A DNA stretch of 64,000 nucleotides from G964291335 sp964291335 (GCA_964291335.2 OZ219748.1:2666001-2730000); one strand, 5' to 3'. Shown: positions 8,375 through 16,495, numbered from the stretch's first letter. Notes: generated by a model from the sequence alone, not told the origin. Made by a program: numbers and translations.

Positions 8375-8776
8375 ATGAACTCCGAAAGACTATGCATGGC
8401 AATAAAACACCGGTTCCCTATGAACTACCTCTGCCAGCCGGCGCCTGATTCCAGGGTCCGCATCACCACCATGACTCAGTACCCCAACCGAACCCTGGTA
8501 AAAGTATTCGTTACCCTCCGCCCCGACAACCGGTTCGAGATTACCGACGAAGGAATGACCCTTAACCAGATCGAAAAATACAACCGGGAGCCGAGCGTCC
8601 CCTACCGGCAGCAGACCGCCATCGCCGAAATCTGCACCGAATATAACCTGAACTTCTCCGAAAACCGCTTTACCAGCCAGCCGGTGCCCGGCCAGTACCT
8701 GCCGGAAGCCGTAGCCCAAACCGCAGCAGCCCTGGCCCGAATCGCGGCAACCGCAAAAAACCCGGCCCACGCCTGA
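8375..8776 (+). CDS. DUF1828-like protein
   Basis: 133 residues. The middle, with VFVTLRPDNRFEITDEGMTLNQIE, fits the DUF1828 pattern in which a short beta hairpin leads to a T-D-x-G-x-T-L motif; this family is often found with phage or toxin-like genes. The ATG at 8375 is preferred to upstream in-frame codons because it lies just after the stop of the preceding gene. Its function is unknown. The genes on each side are 23 and 29 bp away on the same strand, so they form one operon. Confidence 0.6.
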   Translation: MNSERLCMAIKHRFPMNYLCQPAPDSRVRITTMTQYPNRTLVKVFVTLRPDNRFEITDEGMTLNQIEKYNREPSVPYRQQTAIAEICTEYNLNFSENRFTSQPVPGQYLPEAVAQTAAALARIAATAKNPAHA

Positions 8777-8805
8777 AACGCCAAAAAACAACAACGGGAG
8801 CGAAC

Positions 8806-9528
8806 ATGAACAAGCCCCAGCCGGCCCCCACCGTGTACCAATGGACCCCTTATAACGCCGAAACGCCGGGCAGCATCCGCCCCGATTCGATCATCGTCGG
8901 ATACCTGACCGAACCGGAAAGACGACTGCTGGACCGCGCCGCACAGCTCAACAACATATCCCACCGGCTGCTCCGTATCCCCAAAAACGGCAGCAAACCC
9001 GACCGGCCCTGCTGCACCGGAGTGGAAACCTGCATTACCCTGAACGGGGAACAGTACTACCCCAGGGAATATATGAACCAAAGGGAAGGAGGGAAATCCG
9101 CCGCCCGAATCCTCCCCAACCGGGTGGACGAAATCACGCTCATCCTGAAGACCGACCCGGGAAACATCGAACTCCCCACCGACCTGGCCTTTCTGGACCA
9201 GTACTACTTCAGCTTGAACGATTCCCCTTATCCGATAATTACCCGGAACAGCCAGCTGTCGGTAACTGAACTGACCGACATCATGATGGCTGCCTTTTTC
9301 GAGTGTGAAGACGAACCCGAATACTCCCGGATGTACTATCTGACCGAAACAAACTTCCGCCGGCAGGCAATGCAGGCGCTGGAAAATAAAGAGAAAGCAA
9401 CGGAGAGCTTTATTCTGGAGCAGCTGTATGAACATATCGTCTATCACCTGCCGGAAGGCTTCAGCGCCACAATCCGAATCTCTCAGGGCAACACGGAAAT
9501 AGTTGACCGGAACTGGGAAGACGAGTAA
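8806..9528 (+). CDS. Hypothetical protein, third gene of the operon
   Basis: 240 residues, soluble, mixed alpha/beta, unknown family. A Cys pair (PCCTGVETC) lies at about residues 67-75 and the protein is acidic near residue 165 (FFECEDEPEY). GGGAG lies 7 bp before the ATG. A promoter for the next gene and a GC-rich hairpin follow within 90 bp, marking the end of the operon. Confidence 0.6.
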   Translation: MNKPQPAPTVYQWTPYNAETPGSIRPDSIIVGYLTEPERRLLDRAAQLNNISHRLLRIPKNGSKPDRPCCTGVETCITLNGEQYYPREYMNQREGGKSAARILPNRVDEITLILKTDPGNIELPTDLAFLDQYYFSLNDSPYPIITRNSQLSVTELTDIMMAAFFECEDEPEYSRMYYLTETNFRRQAMQALENKEKATESFILEQLYEHIVYHLPEGFSATIRISQGNTEIVDRNWEDE

Positions 9529-9552
9529 TCCCCGTACTACCCCGGAACTCCA

Positions 9553-9581
9553 TTTACCAGAGTCCACCAATCAGCTATAAT
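9553..9581 (+). promoter_or_regulatory. Sigma-70 type promoter of the DUF4326-radical SAM gene
   Basis: TTTACC and TATAAT with a 17-bp spacer. The predicted transcript would run through two strong hairpins (9614-9640 and 9721-9760) before the coding region at 9799, a layout that would suit attenuation. Confidence 0.6.
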
Positions 9582-9592
9582 TACCGGTAATG

Positions 9593-9643
9593 GGTACCGG
9601 ATCCCCGGTACCGGCGCCGCCGCTCCCCGAGCGGCGGCGCTTT
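9593..9643 (+). terminator. Paired hairpins with short U-tract, possible attenuator
   Basis: An 8-bp hairpin (GGTACCGG arms, loop ATCC, 9593-9612) is followed at once by a perfect 12-bp stem GCGCCGCCGCTC with loop CCC (9614-9640) and TTTC. It ends transcription of the upstream operon or attenuates the downstream one. Confidence 0.6.
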
Positions 9644-9720
9644 CAATTCCCGCCTTCAATTCCCATCAGTCTTCCTGCTGACAATCCCTCATTTTTTTTC
9701 AGCTCCCGGCCTACTAAAAT

Positions 9721-9760
9721 GCTCCCGGCGGCTCTTTCCAGAGGCGGAGCCGCCGGGAGC
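9721..9760 (+). other. 14-bp stem-loop in the leader of the DUF4326 gene
   Basis: Arms GCTCCCGGCGGCTC at 9721-9734 and the complement at 9747-9760, 12-nt loop, no T-run after it. It lies between promoter and start codon, so it may be a regulatory leader structure. Confidence 0.6.
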
Positions 9761-9798
9761 TGTCCCGATGGCTCAATTCTGCCGCCCGGAGCCGCATT

Positions 9799-11100
9799 GT
9801 GGATTCAACTACCCAGCCAACCCCCAGGGAAGCAAACCGTTTCATCGCGAATATCCGCAACCGGGAAACCTACGATACCTACTGCGGACGCCCCGGACCC
9901 TGGGGCAATCCCTTCCTCATGGGACCCAGAGTATCCCGGGAACAGGCCGTGGAACTTCACCAGGAATGGGTCAACCGGCAAATCAGCGACGGCTCCATCA
10001 CCCCGGAACAGCTGACCGGGCTGACCCGATCCCCCGACGGAAAACCCCTGAAACTGGGCTGCTACTGCGTGCCCCTGCTGTGCCATTGCCATACGCTGGT
10101 CCGCTATTCCCTGGCCGCCAGCCAAAGCCCGGAACAACTCAGCCTGGCAATGAAACAGTCCACCACTCAGTGGTTCAGTAAACGGCAAGAGCCACCACAG
10201 CCAACTACCGACGGCAAACTGATCCGGGAAACCGGCCTCCCCGACCGCATCGGCCCGACCAGGGTGGAAACCACCGCCGTCCGCAGCATCCTCACCCCGC
10301 AGAAAGGCCGGGTTACCTTCCTGAGCGACTATGACTTCACCATCAATCCCTACATCGGCTGCTCCGCAGCCTGCGACTACTGCTATGCCGCCGGCTATAC
10401 CGGAGACGAAAAGCTGACCGGACAATGGGGCCAGTGGGTCAAAGCCAAAGCCAACGGAGCCCAAGCCATCGCCCGTGAAGCCGGGCTTATGAAAGGCGCC
10501 CGTATCTATATGGCCTCCGTAACCGACCCCTATCAGCCACTGGAACGCCAAGCTTGCATCACCGCCGCCATCCTGGACGCCATGGCCGAATATCCCCCCA
10601 AACTGGTAGTCCAGACCAGGTTCCCCCTGGTAACCCGGGATATTCCCCGGTTTCAGGCAATCACCGACAACGGGGGACAGGTGCAGGTGAATATCACCGT
10701 AACCACCGACGACGATGCCATCCGGCGACTGCTGGAACCCAAATGCCCGGGCATACCGGCCCGGCTGAAAGCCCTGAGACAGCTGAACGAAGCCGGCATC
10801 ACCGCCTGCGCCACGGTAACCCCGATGCTCCCGGTGAAAGACCCGGAGAGCTTTGCCCGGACCCTTCAGGAAACGGGCATCCGGAAGGTGATCATCCAGC
10901 CCTTCCATAAGTCAGAGGGCAGCGGCGAGCAGTACCGCCGCTCCACCCGGCCGGCTGCCCTGCAGTGGCTGGAAGAGAACTGGGGCCCTCAATGGCGGCA
11001 GAAATATCAACGCAACTACGCCGAAACCGCCGCAGCGCTCAGGGAAGCATTCCCGGGCCAGACCGGCGAAGGGCAGAAGGGTTTTGCCCCGCCTTTCTGA
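9799..11100 (+). CDS. DUF4326 domain fused to an SPL-family radical SAM enzyme
   Basis: A two-domain protein of 433 residues. Residues 1-110 match DUF4326, with YCGRPGPWGNPF and the Cys-rich end GCYCVPLLCHCHTL; this phage- and plasmid-borne domain has no proven function. Residues 145-430 are a radical SAM domain of the spore-photoproduct-lyase-like group: INPYIGCSAACDYCYA carries the CxxxCxxC iron-sulphur motif that binds SAM, and the usual downstream elements TDPYQPLE and TPMLPV are present. The start is GTG at 9799, the first good codon before the DUF4326 homology. The next gene is a macrodomain protein 24 bp downstream, so a nucleotide- or ADP-ribose-linked repair role is possible. I infer, but cannot show, that the fusion is one polypeptide in the cell. 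Confidence 0.85.
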   Translation: MDSTTQPTPREANRFIANIRNRETYDTYCGRPGPWGNPFLMGPRVSREQAVELHQEWVNRQISDGSITPEQLTGLTRSPDGKPLKLGCYCVPLLCHCHTLVRYSLAASQSPEQLSLAMKQSTTQWFSKRQEPPQPTTDGKLIRETGLPDRIGPTRVETTAVRSILTPQKGRVTFLSDYDFTINPYIGCSAACDYCYAAGYTGDEKLTGQWGQWVKAKANGAQAIAREAGLMKGARIYMASVTDPYQPLERQACITAAILDAMAEYPPKLVVQTRFPLVTRDIPRFQAITDNGGQVQVNITVTTDDDAIRRLLEPKCPGIPARLKALRQLNEAGITACATVTPMLPVKDPESFARTLQETGIRKVIIQPFHKSEGSGEQYRRSTRPAALQWLEENWGPQWRQKYQRNYAETAAALREAFPGQTGEGQKGFAPPF

Positions 11101-11124
11101 AACCATCCACCAATGAGGTTAAAC

Positions 11125-11592
11125 ATGAGCAGCCCGGCCGAAACCCGTCAAGGCGACATACTAACTGCCGGAGACCTGCAAGCCATAGTTAATCCGGTAA
11201 ACTGCATCAGCACTATGGGCAAAGGCCTGGCCCGGCAATTCGCCCGACAATACCCGGAAATCCTGCCACCTTACCTGGTAGCCTGCCGGGACCGAACCTT
11301 GACTACCGAAAGATGCCTTATCCACCGGTTGAACCGGGACACTAATCCCCAATATGTTGTCAACCTGGCAACCAAAAGAAACTGGCGGAATCCGTCCCGT
11401 ATCCAATGGATCGACTCCGGACTGGACAGCCTGTACCGGCAGCTGAAGGAACTGAACATTGCGAGTGTAGGGATCCCCCCATTGGGCGCCGGACTGGGCG
11501 GACTGAACTGGAACGAAGTCAAGGCTGTGATCAACCGGCATGCGGAACGCAATCCTGAAGTGAGAACGGTGATCTTTCTACCGAGGAACTGA
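11125..11592 (+). CDS. Macrodomain protein (DarG-like ADP-ribose-binding fold)
   Basis: 155 residues that cover one macrodomain: QGDILTAGDLQAIVNPVN at the start, MGKGLARQFARQYP as the ligand loop, and IPPLGAGLGGLNW as the second binding loop. Proteins with this combination resemble the macrodomain of DarG, which removes ADP-ribose from DNA, and the ADP-ribose-phosphatases. No DarT-type toxin is next to it. The start at 11125 has GAGG 6 bp upstream; an ATG at 11113 is in frame but lacks a site. It is coupled with the DUF4326-radical SAM gene, so its substrate may be linked to that enzyme. Confidence 0.88.
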   Translation: MSSPAETRQGDILTAGDLQAIVNPVNCISTMGKGLARQFARQYPEILPPYLVACRDRTLTTERCLIHRLNRDTNPQYVVNLATKRNWRNPSRIQWIDSGLDSLYRQLKELNIASVGIPPLGAGLGGLNWNEVKAVINRHAERNPEVRTVIFLPRN

Positions 11593-11602
11593 AAACTTCC
11601 GA

Positions 11603-11632
11603 TTGACACCGAACCGGCAATCAGGGTATAAC
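11603..11632 (+). promoter_or_regulatory. Sigma-70 type promoter before the minisatellite gene
   Basis: TTGACA and TATAAC with an 18-bp spacer, 20 bp before the ATG at 11653. Confidence 0.7.
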
Positions 11633-11652
11633 CGGTAGGGGAGACCTGAACC

Positions 11653-12942
11653 ATGAATATGATGATCAACACATTTCAGGACATCATCGACGCGCTGGAA
11701 AGAGACCCCAAGGCGCGGGAGGACCTGCGCCGCCATCTGCTGGACCCGGAAAACCTCCCGGCGAACGCCATCGACCTGCTGGAAAGGATATTGAAAGAGA
11801 ACCCGGAAATCAGGGAACGACTGCGCCGGGCATTGCTGGCGGAACGGGAACGGGAACTGCCGGAAATTGTGGAAAGAATGGCAGCCGAAATCACCCGGAT
11901 GACCGAAACCATTGCCAGCAGCGCAGCACAGGCAGATCATGACCGAAACGCCATCCGAAAAGAAATGGCTGAGGGATTTGCTCGTGCCGAATCGGACCGA
12001 AACGCGATCCGGCAGGAAATGGCTGAAGGGTTCAAGCAAGCCGCCGAAGACCGGAACGCGATCCGGCAGGAAATGGCTGAAGGGTTCAAGCAAGCCGCCG
12101 AAGACCGCAATGCCATCCGGCAGGAAATGGCTGACGGATTCGCCCGCGCCGAATCGGACCGCAATGCCATCCGGCAGGAAATGGCTGAAGGGTTCAAGCA
12201 AGCCGCCGAAGACCGCAATGCCATCCGGCAGGAAATGGCTGAAGGGTTCGCCCGCGCCGAATCGGACCGCAATGCCATCCGGCAGGAAATGGCTGAAGGG
12301 TTCAGGCAAGCCGCCGAAGACCGGAACGCCATCCGACAGAACCTGTCCGAATTCATTAAAACCACCAACGACAATTTCCAACTGGTCAACGAGCGACTCT
12401 CCCGTTTGGAAACCGACGTCCAGGAAATCAAAGGCGATATACATCAAATCAACGGACGCCTTGACCGAATGGACCGGCGCTTCGACCGAATCGACGGACG
12501 GCTGGACAATGCCCTGGGCGCAAATTACGAAACCAAAGTACGAAGGAACATCGGCAGCATTGCCGGACAATTCCTCCAAATGCGCCAAGTCAAAATCCTG
12601 GGACCGGAATCACCCAGAGACCGCCGCCTGGAAGAAACCATCGACCAGGCCGAACAAAACGGATCAATCACCCAACCGGCCTACCACGACCTGTGGCAGC
12701 TTGATCTGATTATTCATGGAATTCACTCACCCGGGAATACTCCGCTGCTGGCAGCCATCGAAATATCAATCACCGCCGGAGACGACGATATTGAACGAGC
12801 CGCCAGTCGAAGAGACACTCTGAAACAAGCAATTGGAGAAACTCCGGTAATCCCGGTAGTAATCGCCGCCAACATGGACCAGGAACGTCAATCACTGGCC
12901 GACCGCCTGAAAGTAACCATAATCACCCACCCCGAAAATTAG
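11653..12942 (+). CDS. Coiled-coil protein with 18-residue repeats and nuclease-like C-terminal domain
   Basis: 429 residues. Residues 1-95 are helical and charged. Residues 97-230 consist of seven full copies and one partial copy of an 18-residue unit of the form DRNAIRQEMAEGFKQAAE, alternating with a variant ending FARAES; this will form a long rod. A second coiled coil with RLDRMDRRFDRIDGRLD follows. The C-terminal 140 residues (QLDLII, then LLAAIEISITAGDDDI) resemble a PD-(D/E)XK-type core with D and E at the right distance, as in several Rpn/DUF-type nuclease-like families; activity is not proven. The genes at 13007 and 13543 share this C-terminal domain, giving three paralogues in a row. 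Confidence 0.75.
   Translation: MNMMINTFQDIIDALERDPKAREDLRRHLLDPENLPANAIDLLERILKENPEIRERLRRALLAERERELPEIVERMAAEITRMTETIASSAAQADHDRNAIRKEMAEGFARAESDRNAIRQEMAEGFKQAAEDRNAIRQEMAEGFKQAAEDRNAIRQEMADGFARAESDRNAIRQEMAEGFKQAAEDRNAIRQEMAEGFARAESDRNAIRQEMAEGFRQAAEDRNAIRQNLSEFIKTTNDNFQLVNERLSRLETDVQEIKGDIHQINGRLDRMDRRFDRIDGRLDNALGANYETKVRRNIGSIAGQFLQMRQVKILGPESPRDRRLEETIDQAEQNGSITQPAYHDLWQLDLIIHGIHSPGNTPLLAAIEISITAGDDDIERAASRRDTLKQAIGETPVIPVVIAANMDQERQSLADRLKVTIITHPEN
11941..12345 (+). repeat. Coding minisatellite, 54-bp unit, 7.5 copies
   Basis: Units begin at 11941, 11995, 12049, 12103, 12157, 12211 and 12265, with a partial unit at 12319. Two sequence types (FKQAAE-type and FARAES-type) alternate, and long stretches are identical between units, so the copy number probably varies between strains. 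Confidence 0.95.
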
Positions 12943-13006
12943 AGGGAAAAGAAACCCCGGCGGCCAACTACCTCCAACCCGGAACTTTAAAGGGACAGGA
13001 GGACAT

Positions 13007-13546
13007 ATGGACCAAGGAATGGAACTCAACTACCTCATCCGCGCCAAAGAGGACATCCGCAGAATTCTCGGACAGTCGCTCAACATGCGCCGGATCAGAA
13101 TCCTGGAACCACCGGAGACTAACGACTACAGCCTGGACGAAACCATCGAACAAGCAGAAGAAAACGGGTTGATTACCAAGGAAGAAGAACCGGACATCTG
13201 GCAGCTGGATCTGATTGTCGGCGGAAATCGTTTTGGGGACAGAACCCCGATGCTGGCCGCCATCGAAACATCAATCACCGCCGGAGACGACGATATCAGA
13301 AACGCTGCCAGACGGGTCGGCACCCTGAAAAAGGCGGTCAGCGAGACCATCGTCGTCCCGGTAGTAATCACCGCCAATATCGACCGGGAAAACGGCTCCC
13401 AGCGCGAAATAAAAGGCATTGAGGACAGGAGACAGGACTTTACCGCCGGGAACACCGGGCAGCCCCAACTCCAAACAGCGCCCGGTATTCCGTCCCACCC
13501 CGGTGTTACCATCAAATCACTCGATGAAAGGCCCCAACCGACATGA
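13007..13546 (+). CDS. Short paralogue of the nuclease-like protein, C terminus replaced by a dispersed repeat
   Basis: 179 residues. Residues 1-130 match the C-terminal domain of the 11653 gene (ILGQSLNMRRIRIL, then IWQLDLIV, then AAIETSITAGDDDI), but the rod is missing. After NIDREN the homology stops, exactly where a copy of a dispersed 40-bp repeat begins (13385-13424); the remaining residues are read from the repeat and flanking DNA. The catalytic-like E is retained in AAIETS. AGGAGG lies 6 bp before ATG 13007. It overlaps the next gene by 4 bp. It is either a shortened but working protein or a gene damaged by the repeat. Confidence 0.65.
   Translation: MDQGMELNYLIRAKEDIRRILGQSLNMRRIRILEPPETNDYSLDETIEQAEENGLITKEEEPDIWQLDLIVGGNRFGDRTPMLAAIETSITAGDDDIRNAARRVGTLKKAVSETIVVPVVITANIDRENGSQREIKGIEDRRQDFTAGNTGQPQLQTAPGIPSHPGVTIKSLDERPQPT
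13385..13424 (+). repeat. Dispersed repeat R, copy a
   Basis: Matches copies at 14898, 26998, 23552, 45454 and, inverted, 62838 and 62968. Core shared words are GGAAAACGGCT and CAGCGCGAAATA. This copy lies inside the 13007 coding region. Confidence 0.75.
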
Positions 13547-14340
13547 CTCAAGAGAACAAACCGGACATCCGGCAATTTCTGGAAACCCTGGAGCAAAACC
13601 CCGACATCCGCCGGGAGTTCTACCAGAATCTGGTGAAAGAAGTTCACCGAGACCCGGAGCTCCGCAATGACCTCAGGAAAGAAATCCTGCTCCAGGAACT
13701 GATCGAACTGCCGGCCAGATTCGCCGAATTGGTCAAGACATTCCAAGAGTTCGCCCAAGCAGTGGAACTCCGGTTCACCCGGCTGGAATCAACAGTTGAA
13801 CAAATCCAGCAGGATATTGTTGACCTGAAAGAAGGACAGGCCCGACTGGAAGAAAGCCAAACCCGACTGGAGCAAAACCAAATCAGCATGTCCGGAAAAA
13901 TCGCCAACCTGGAAGGAAACAACTACGAAATTCGCGCTATGGAACCGGCCAGACGGATGATCCGCAACCGGCTGAACATGCTGCGTGCCCGCATAATTCA
14001 CCCAGCCCAGATCGGATCCAGTAGAAATACATCCGAAGAATTCGAAGATGAAATCCTGATTCCCGCCATCGAAGAGGGCAGGATCACCAGAGAACAAGCC
14101 CAGGACATCGAAGAATCCGATACCATTATCCGCTGCACGGACCAGACCGGAAACACAATCCATGCCGTGGTCGAAATCTCCATAACTATTCAGGATTCCG
14201 ACCGCAGCAGAGCCTTTCAGCGCGCCGCCGCTTTCCGGCAGGCCACCGGACTGGAAACCGAAGCCTTCGTAATCGGGCAGCAAGCGGAACAACCCGGGCC
14301 GAATGCCCCGGCAGTAACCTTCATCGAATGTCCGGGATAA
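13543..14340 (+). CDS. Coiled-coil protein with nuclease-like C-terminal domain (third paralogue)
   Basis: 265 residues: a helical N-terminal part with the same NPDIRREFYQN and ELRNDLRKE pattern as the first paralogue, a central coiled coil (RLEESQTRLEQNQ), and a C-terminal domain with ESDTIIRC and HAVVEISITIQDSD, where D and E keep the putative PD-(D/E)XK spacing. The lysine expected after E is not clear in any of the three proteins, so catalysis is doubtful. It overlaps the preceding gene by ATGA and ends the operon. Confidence 0.7.
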   Translation: MTQENKPDIRQFLETLEQNPDIRREFYQNLVKEVHRDPELRNDLRKEILLQELIELPARFAELVKTFQEFAQAVELRFTRLESTVEQIQQDIVDLKEGQARLEESQTRLEQNQISMSGKIANLEGNNYEIRAMEPARRMIRNRLNMLRARIIHPAQIGSSRNTSEEFEDEILIPAIEEGRITREQAQDIEESDTIIRCTDQTGNTIHAVVEISITIQDSDRSRAFQRAAAFRQATGLETEAFVIGQQAEQPGPNAPAVTFIECPG

Positions 14341-14476
14341 AAAGTCAGGCGTTCCCACCGAACTACTTCCGAAAGCCGGCGAATCCGCCGGCTTGATTGC
14401 ATCAGGAGTTAAACCCGAAACTGCAAACGCGAAATAGAATTCCCTCACACGCCAACCCGCAGCAGGAGATACCCGC

Positions 14477-14734
14477 ATGCAGCCCATCCGGTTTCAATGC
14501 ACCCGGCTTTCCCCGGAAAAAAACAAACCGATCTGCCAAGGCCACTACACCAGCTGGCTGACCGCCCAGGAACATACGGAGAAAGTGCATCAGAGCCACG
14601 CCGAAACCGTAATCTGCACGCGCTGCGGACAGCGGTTCAACGACGAGCAGTGGCAGCCCTACATCACCCGGCAGGTGCTGGACCACGCCAGGGAAGCTCA
14701 CCCCCAAGCCGAAGTGAGCTATTACATCAGCTGA
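14477..14734 (+). CDS. Small C2H2-like zinc-finger protein, paralogue 1
   Basis: 85 residues. It has a first finger-like segment (C-x-HY, then TAQEHTEKVHQSH) and a CTRCGQRF motif followed by DHAREAH, which would suit two zinc sites. It is clearly related to 15066-15329 (same FxC start, same AQEHTEKxH, same CxxCGxxF). AGGAG lies 9 bp before the ATG. The role is unknown; DNA or RNA binding is a fair guess. Confidence 0.65.
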   Translation: MQPIRFQCTRLSPEKNKPICQGHYTSWLTAQEHTEKVHQSHAETVICTRCGQRFNDEQWQPYITRQVLDHAREAHPQAEVSYYIS

Positions 14735-14893
14735 AATCCGGGACCGGGAATACCCCCGGTTGCTATCAGATTAGCAGCCATGTAAAATACCCCCACTCGA
14801 GAACCAACAACCAACCGGCAGACGACCCGCCCCACACCGCGAAATAAGAACATCCGCCGCAACACCGGCCTTTTTTATACACCCCGCCAAACC

Positions 14894-14958
14894 AAAAGCC
14901 CGGAAAACGGCTCTCAGCGCGAAACAAAGGGCATTGCCGCCGGACAACGCCCCCTGGG
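14894..14958 (+). repeat. Dispersed repeat R, copy b, in a 330-bp gene-free stretch
   Basis: Shares over 30 identical bases with copy d at 26995. The stretch 14735-15065 contains no other supported gene; a second weak match to the GCGAAATA word lies at about 14838. Confidence 0.8.
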
Positions 14959-15065
14959 GCAGCGGAGAACCGCATCTACTGCACTGCCCAGGATTAAACC
15001 CGAACCCCGACGCACAGAGTAATATCTCAATGAGCCTCGACCAAAACAACATACAGGAGAACCCC

Positions 15066-15329
15066 ATGCAGTCAGTCCGATTTCTCTGCCGCCAGCTGTC
15101 CGAAAACACCAACCGGCCATTGACCAGTTGCTCAAACCGGTTTACCAGTTGGCTCGCCGCCCAGGAACATACTGAGAAAGCCCACCACATCCGGCTGGAA
15201 ACCATCACCTGCTCCATCTGCGGAGAACAATTCACCGACGAAACAACCGGAAAATATGTAGCCCGCCAGGCCCGGGAACACGCCCGACAATATCATCCCG
15301 AAGACCAGGTTGATTACCACATCATCTGA
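15066..15329 (+). CDS. Small C2H2-like zinc-finger protein, paralogue 2
   Basis: 87 residues, the same architecture as the protein at 14477: RFLC near the start, AAQEHTEKAHH as the first His pair, CSICGEQF as the Cys pair and HARQYH as the second His pair. AGGAG is 7 bp before ATG 15066. It is followed after 18 bp by another small Cys-rich gene on the same strand. Confidence 0.68.
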   Translation: MQSVRFLCRQLSENTNRPLTSCSNRFTSWLAAQEHTEKAHHIRLETITCSICGEQFTDETTGKYVARQAREHARQYHPEDQVDYHII

Positions 15330-15347
15330 AACCGGAGAACAACCCCC

Positions 15348-15716
15348 ATGATCAAAACCACCCCGCAGTTCTGGGACTGCGAATGCCAAACCAACTATAT
15401 CCATCCGTCCAGCCAAGACCGCTGCGCTGCATGCGGCGCACGCCGGGAAGACCAACCCGACGCCAGAGTGAACGAAGTCAAACTCCTGCTCAAACAACAG
15501 GGAACATCCCGCGCCTGCCACTTGTGGATCCCGGCACACGACGTCTTCGACCACTACGCCTGCCGGACAAATTCCCCTTACCAAACACTGCAACAGGCCG
15601 AAAGCGCAGCACTCCGGTATCCCGAGGAGCCGACCTGGATCACCCTCTGCCCCCACTCCCCCTGCCAATGTCCCAAAGAAATGCCAATGAATAAACTCAT
15701 CGACCTAACTCTGTGA
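15348..15716 (+). CDS. Small protein with zinc-ribbon N terminus
   Basis: 122 residues. The N terminus FWDCECQTNYIHP followed by RCAACGARR has a CxC and CxxC pair and looks like a RanBP2-type or other short zinc ribbon. The C-terminal part has scattered Cys (CPHSPCQC). It lies inside a run of four small, probably co-transcribed metal-binding genes. Function is unknown. Confidence 0.62.
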   Translation: MIKTTPQFWDCECQTNYIHPSSQDRCAACGARREDQPDARVNEVKLLLKQQGTSRACHLWIPAHDVFDHYACRTNSPYQTLQQAESAALRYPEEPTWITLCPHSPCQCPKEMPMNKLIDLTL

Positions 15717-15730
15717 GCCAGGAGAAACCA

Positions 15731-16021
15731 ATGCCCCAAATACAATTCATCTGCCCGGAAATAATGGAAAACGCCAATAACACCACGTACAGATGCAGCG
15801 GCCGGACCCGGAACGCCGGGAAAATGAACGAACACCGAAAGAAATACCATCAACGGCCCCCGGGAGATCAGGGGCTATGCGCCATCTGCAGACACCGTTA
15901 CATCATAGTCCCCAATGCCGAAAGCCCGGAAGAGAACGAAGAACCGGAACGCCACGCCGACAACAACCATAAACAGGAAACCATAGTTCCGTTCATAATC
16001 ATCAACCGAACCGGGAGGTAA
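15731..16021 (+). CDS. Small zinc-finger-like protein, paralogue 3
   Basis: 96 residues. It keeps the layout of paralogues 1 and 2: QFIC at the start, NEHRKKYH as the first His pair, LCAICRHRY as the Cys pair, and RHADNNH as the second His pair. GGAG overlaps the end region of the previous gene and lies 6 bp before ATG 15731, so translation may be coupled. Confidence 0.6.
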   Translation: MPQIQFICPEIMENANNTTYRCSGRTRNAGKMNEHRKKYHQRPPGDQGLCAICRHRYIIVPNAESPEENEEPERHADNNHKQETIVPFIIINRTGR

Positions 16022-16036
16022 AACACTGAGACCAAT

Positions 16037-16459
16037 ATGACCGAAAACCTGACTCTGCAGCCGAAAGTCCTGAAATAGGCCAGAGAAAGGGCCAGGCTTG
16101 ACCGGCAAAACCTGGCCACAGCCCTGGAAATCAATCCGGGGGAAATACTGACCTGGGAAGAAACCGGCAGCATCTCTTTCAACCAGCTGAACCAACTCGC
16201 CAAGCTCACCGATATCCCCATCGGTTATTTCTTCCTGAGAGAACCCCCTGATGAAAGCCAGCTGACCGGGAGATTGACCACCGACTACGGCAATACCCCA
16301 ATGGAAAAGCTCATTACCTTTGCCGAAGTAGTAGCCGCCGAACCCCACGAGCCGGACTGCCGGATCCGACCCGGCAGAAAGACATGCCGCTGTCTGAACC
16401 GGATAGCGCGGGAACTGCTGGCAGAAATAGAGGAAGCCGAACCCCCGAAGACCGGATAA
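16037..16459 (+). pseudogene. XRE-type HTH protein stopped by TAG at a conserved tryptophan
   Basis: From ATG 16037 the frame reads to TAG at 16076 and then stays open to 16459. Read through the stop it gives VLK-stop-ARERARLD, EILTWEE, FNQLNQLAKLTDIPIGYFFL, which is the N-terminal HTH of the family that precedes ImmA/IrrE-like or antitoxin proteins. In that family the stopped position is normally Trp (LKWARE). About 60 residues with a Cys pair (CRIRPGRKTCRC) follow the HTH. It is either a recent G-to-A nonsense mutation or a base-calling error; the rest of the frame looks intact. Confidence 0.7.
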
Positions 16460-16463
16460 ACCC

Positions 16464-16483
16464 TTTCGGCGCCGGCGCCGAAA
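16464..16483. promoter_or_regulatory. Perfect 20-bp palindrome before 16496
   Basis: TTTCGGCGCC followed directly by its reverse complement, ending 3 bp before the ribosome binding site. Candidate operator or hairpin covering the translation start. Confidence 0.45.
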
Positions 16484-16495
16484 CCGGAGAAAACC

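Noticed and set aside
9805..10908. Long minus-strand ORF opposite the radical SAM gene
   Set aside because: Antisense shadow of a GC-rich gene with clear domains on the plus strand.
11941..12345. CRISPR array from the 54-bp period
   Set aside because: The repeat is coding, in frame, and has no spacers.
11578..12588. 336-codon minus-strand ORF opposite the minisatellite
   Set aside because: Its repeats are only the reverse complement of the real 54-bp units; no start context.
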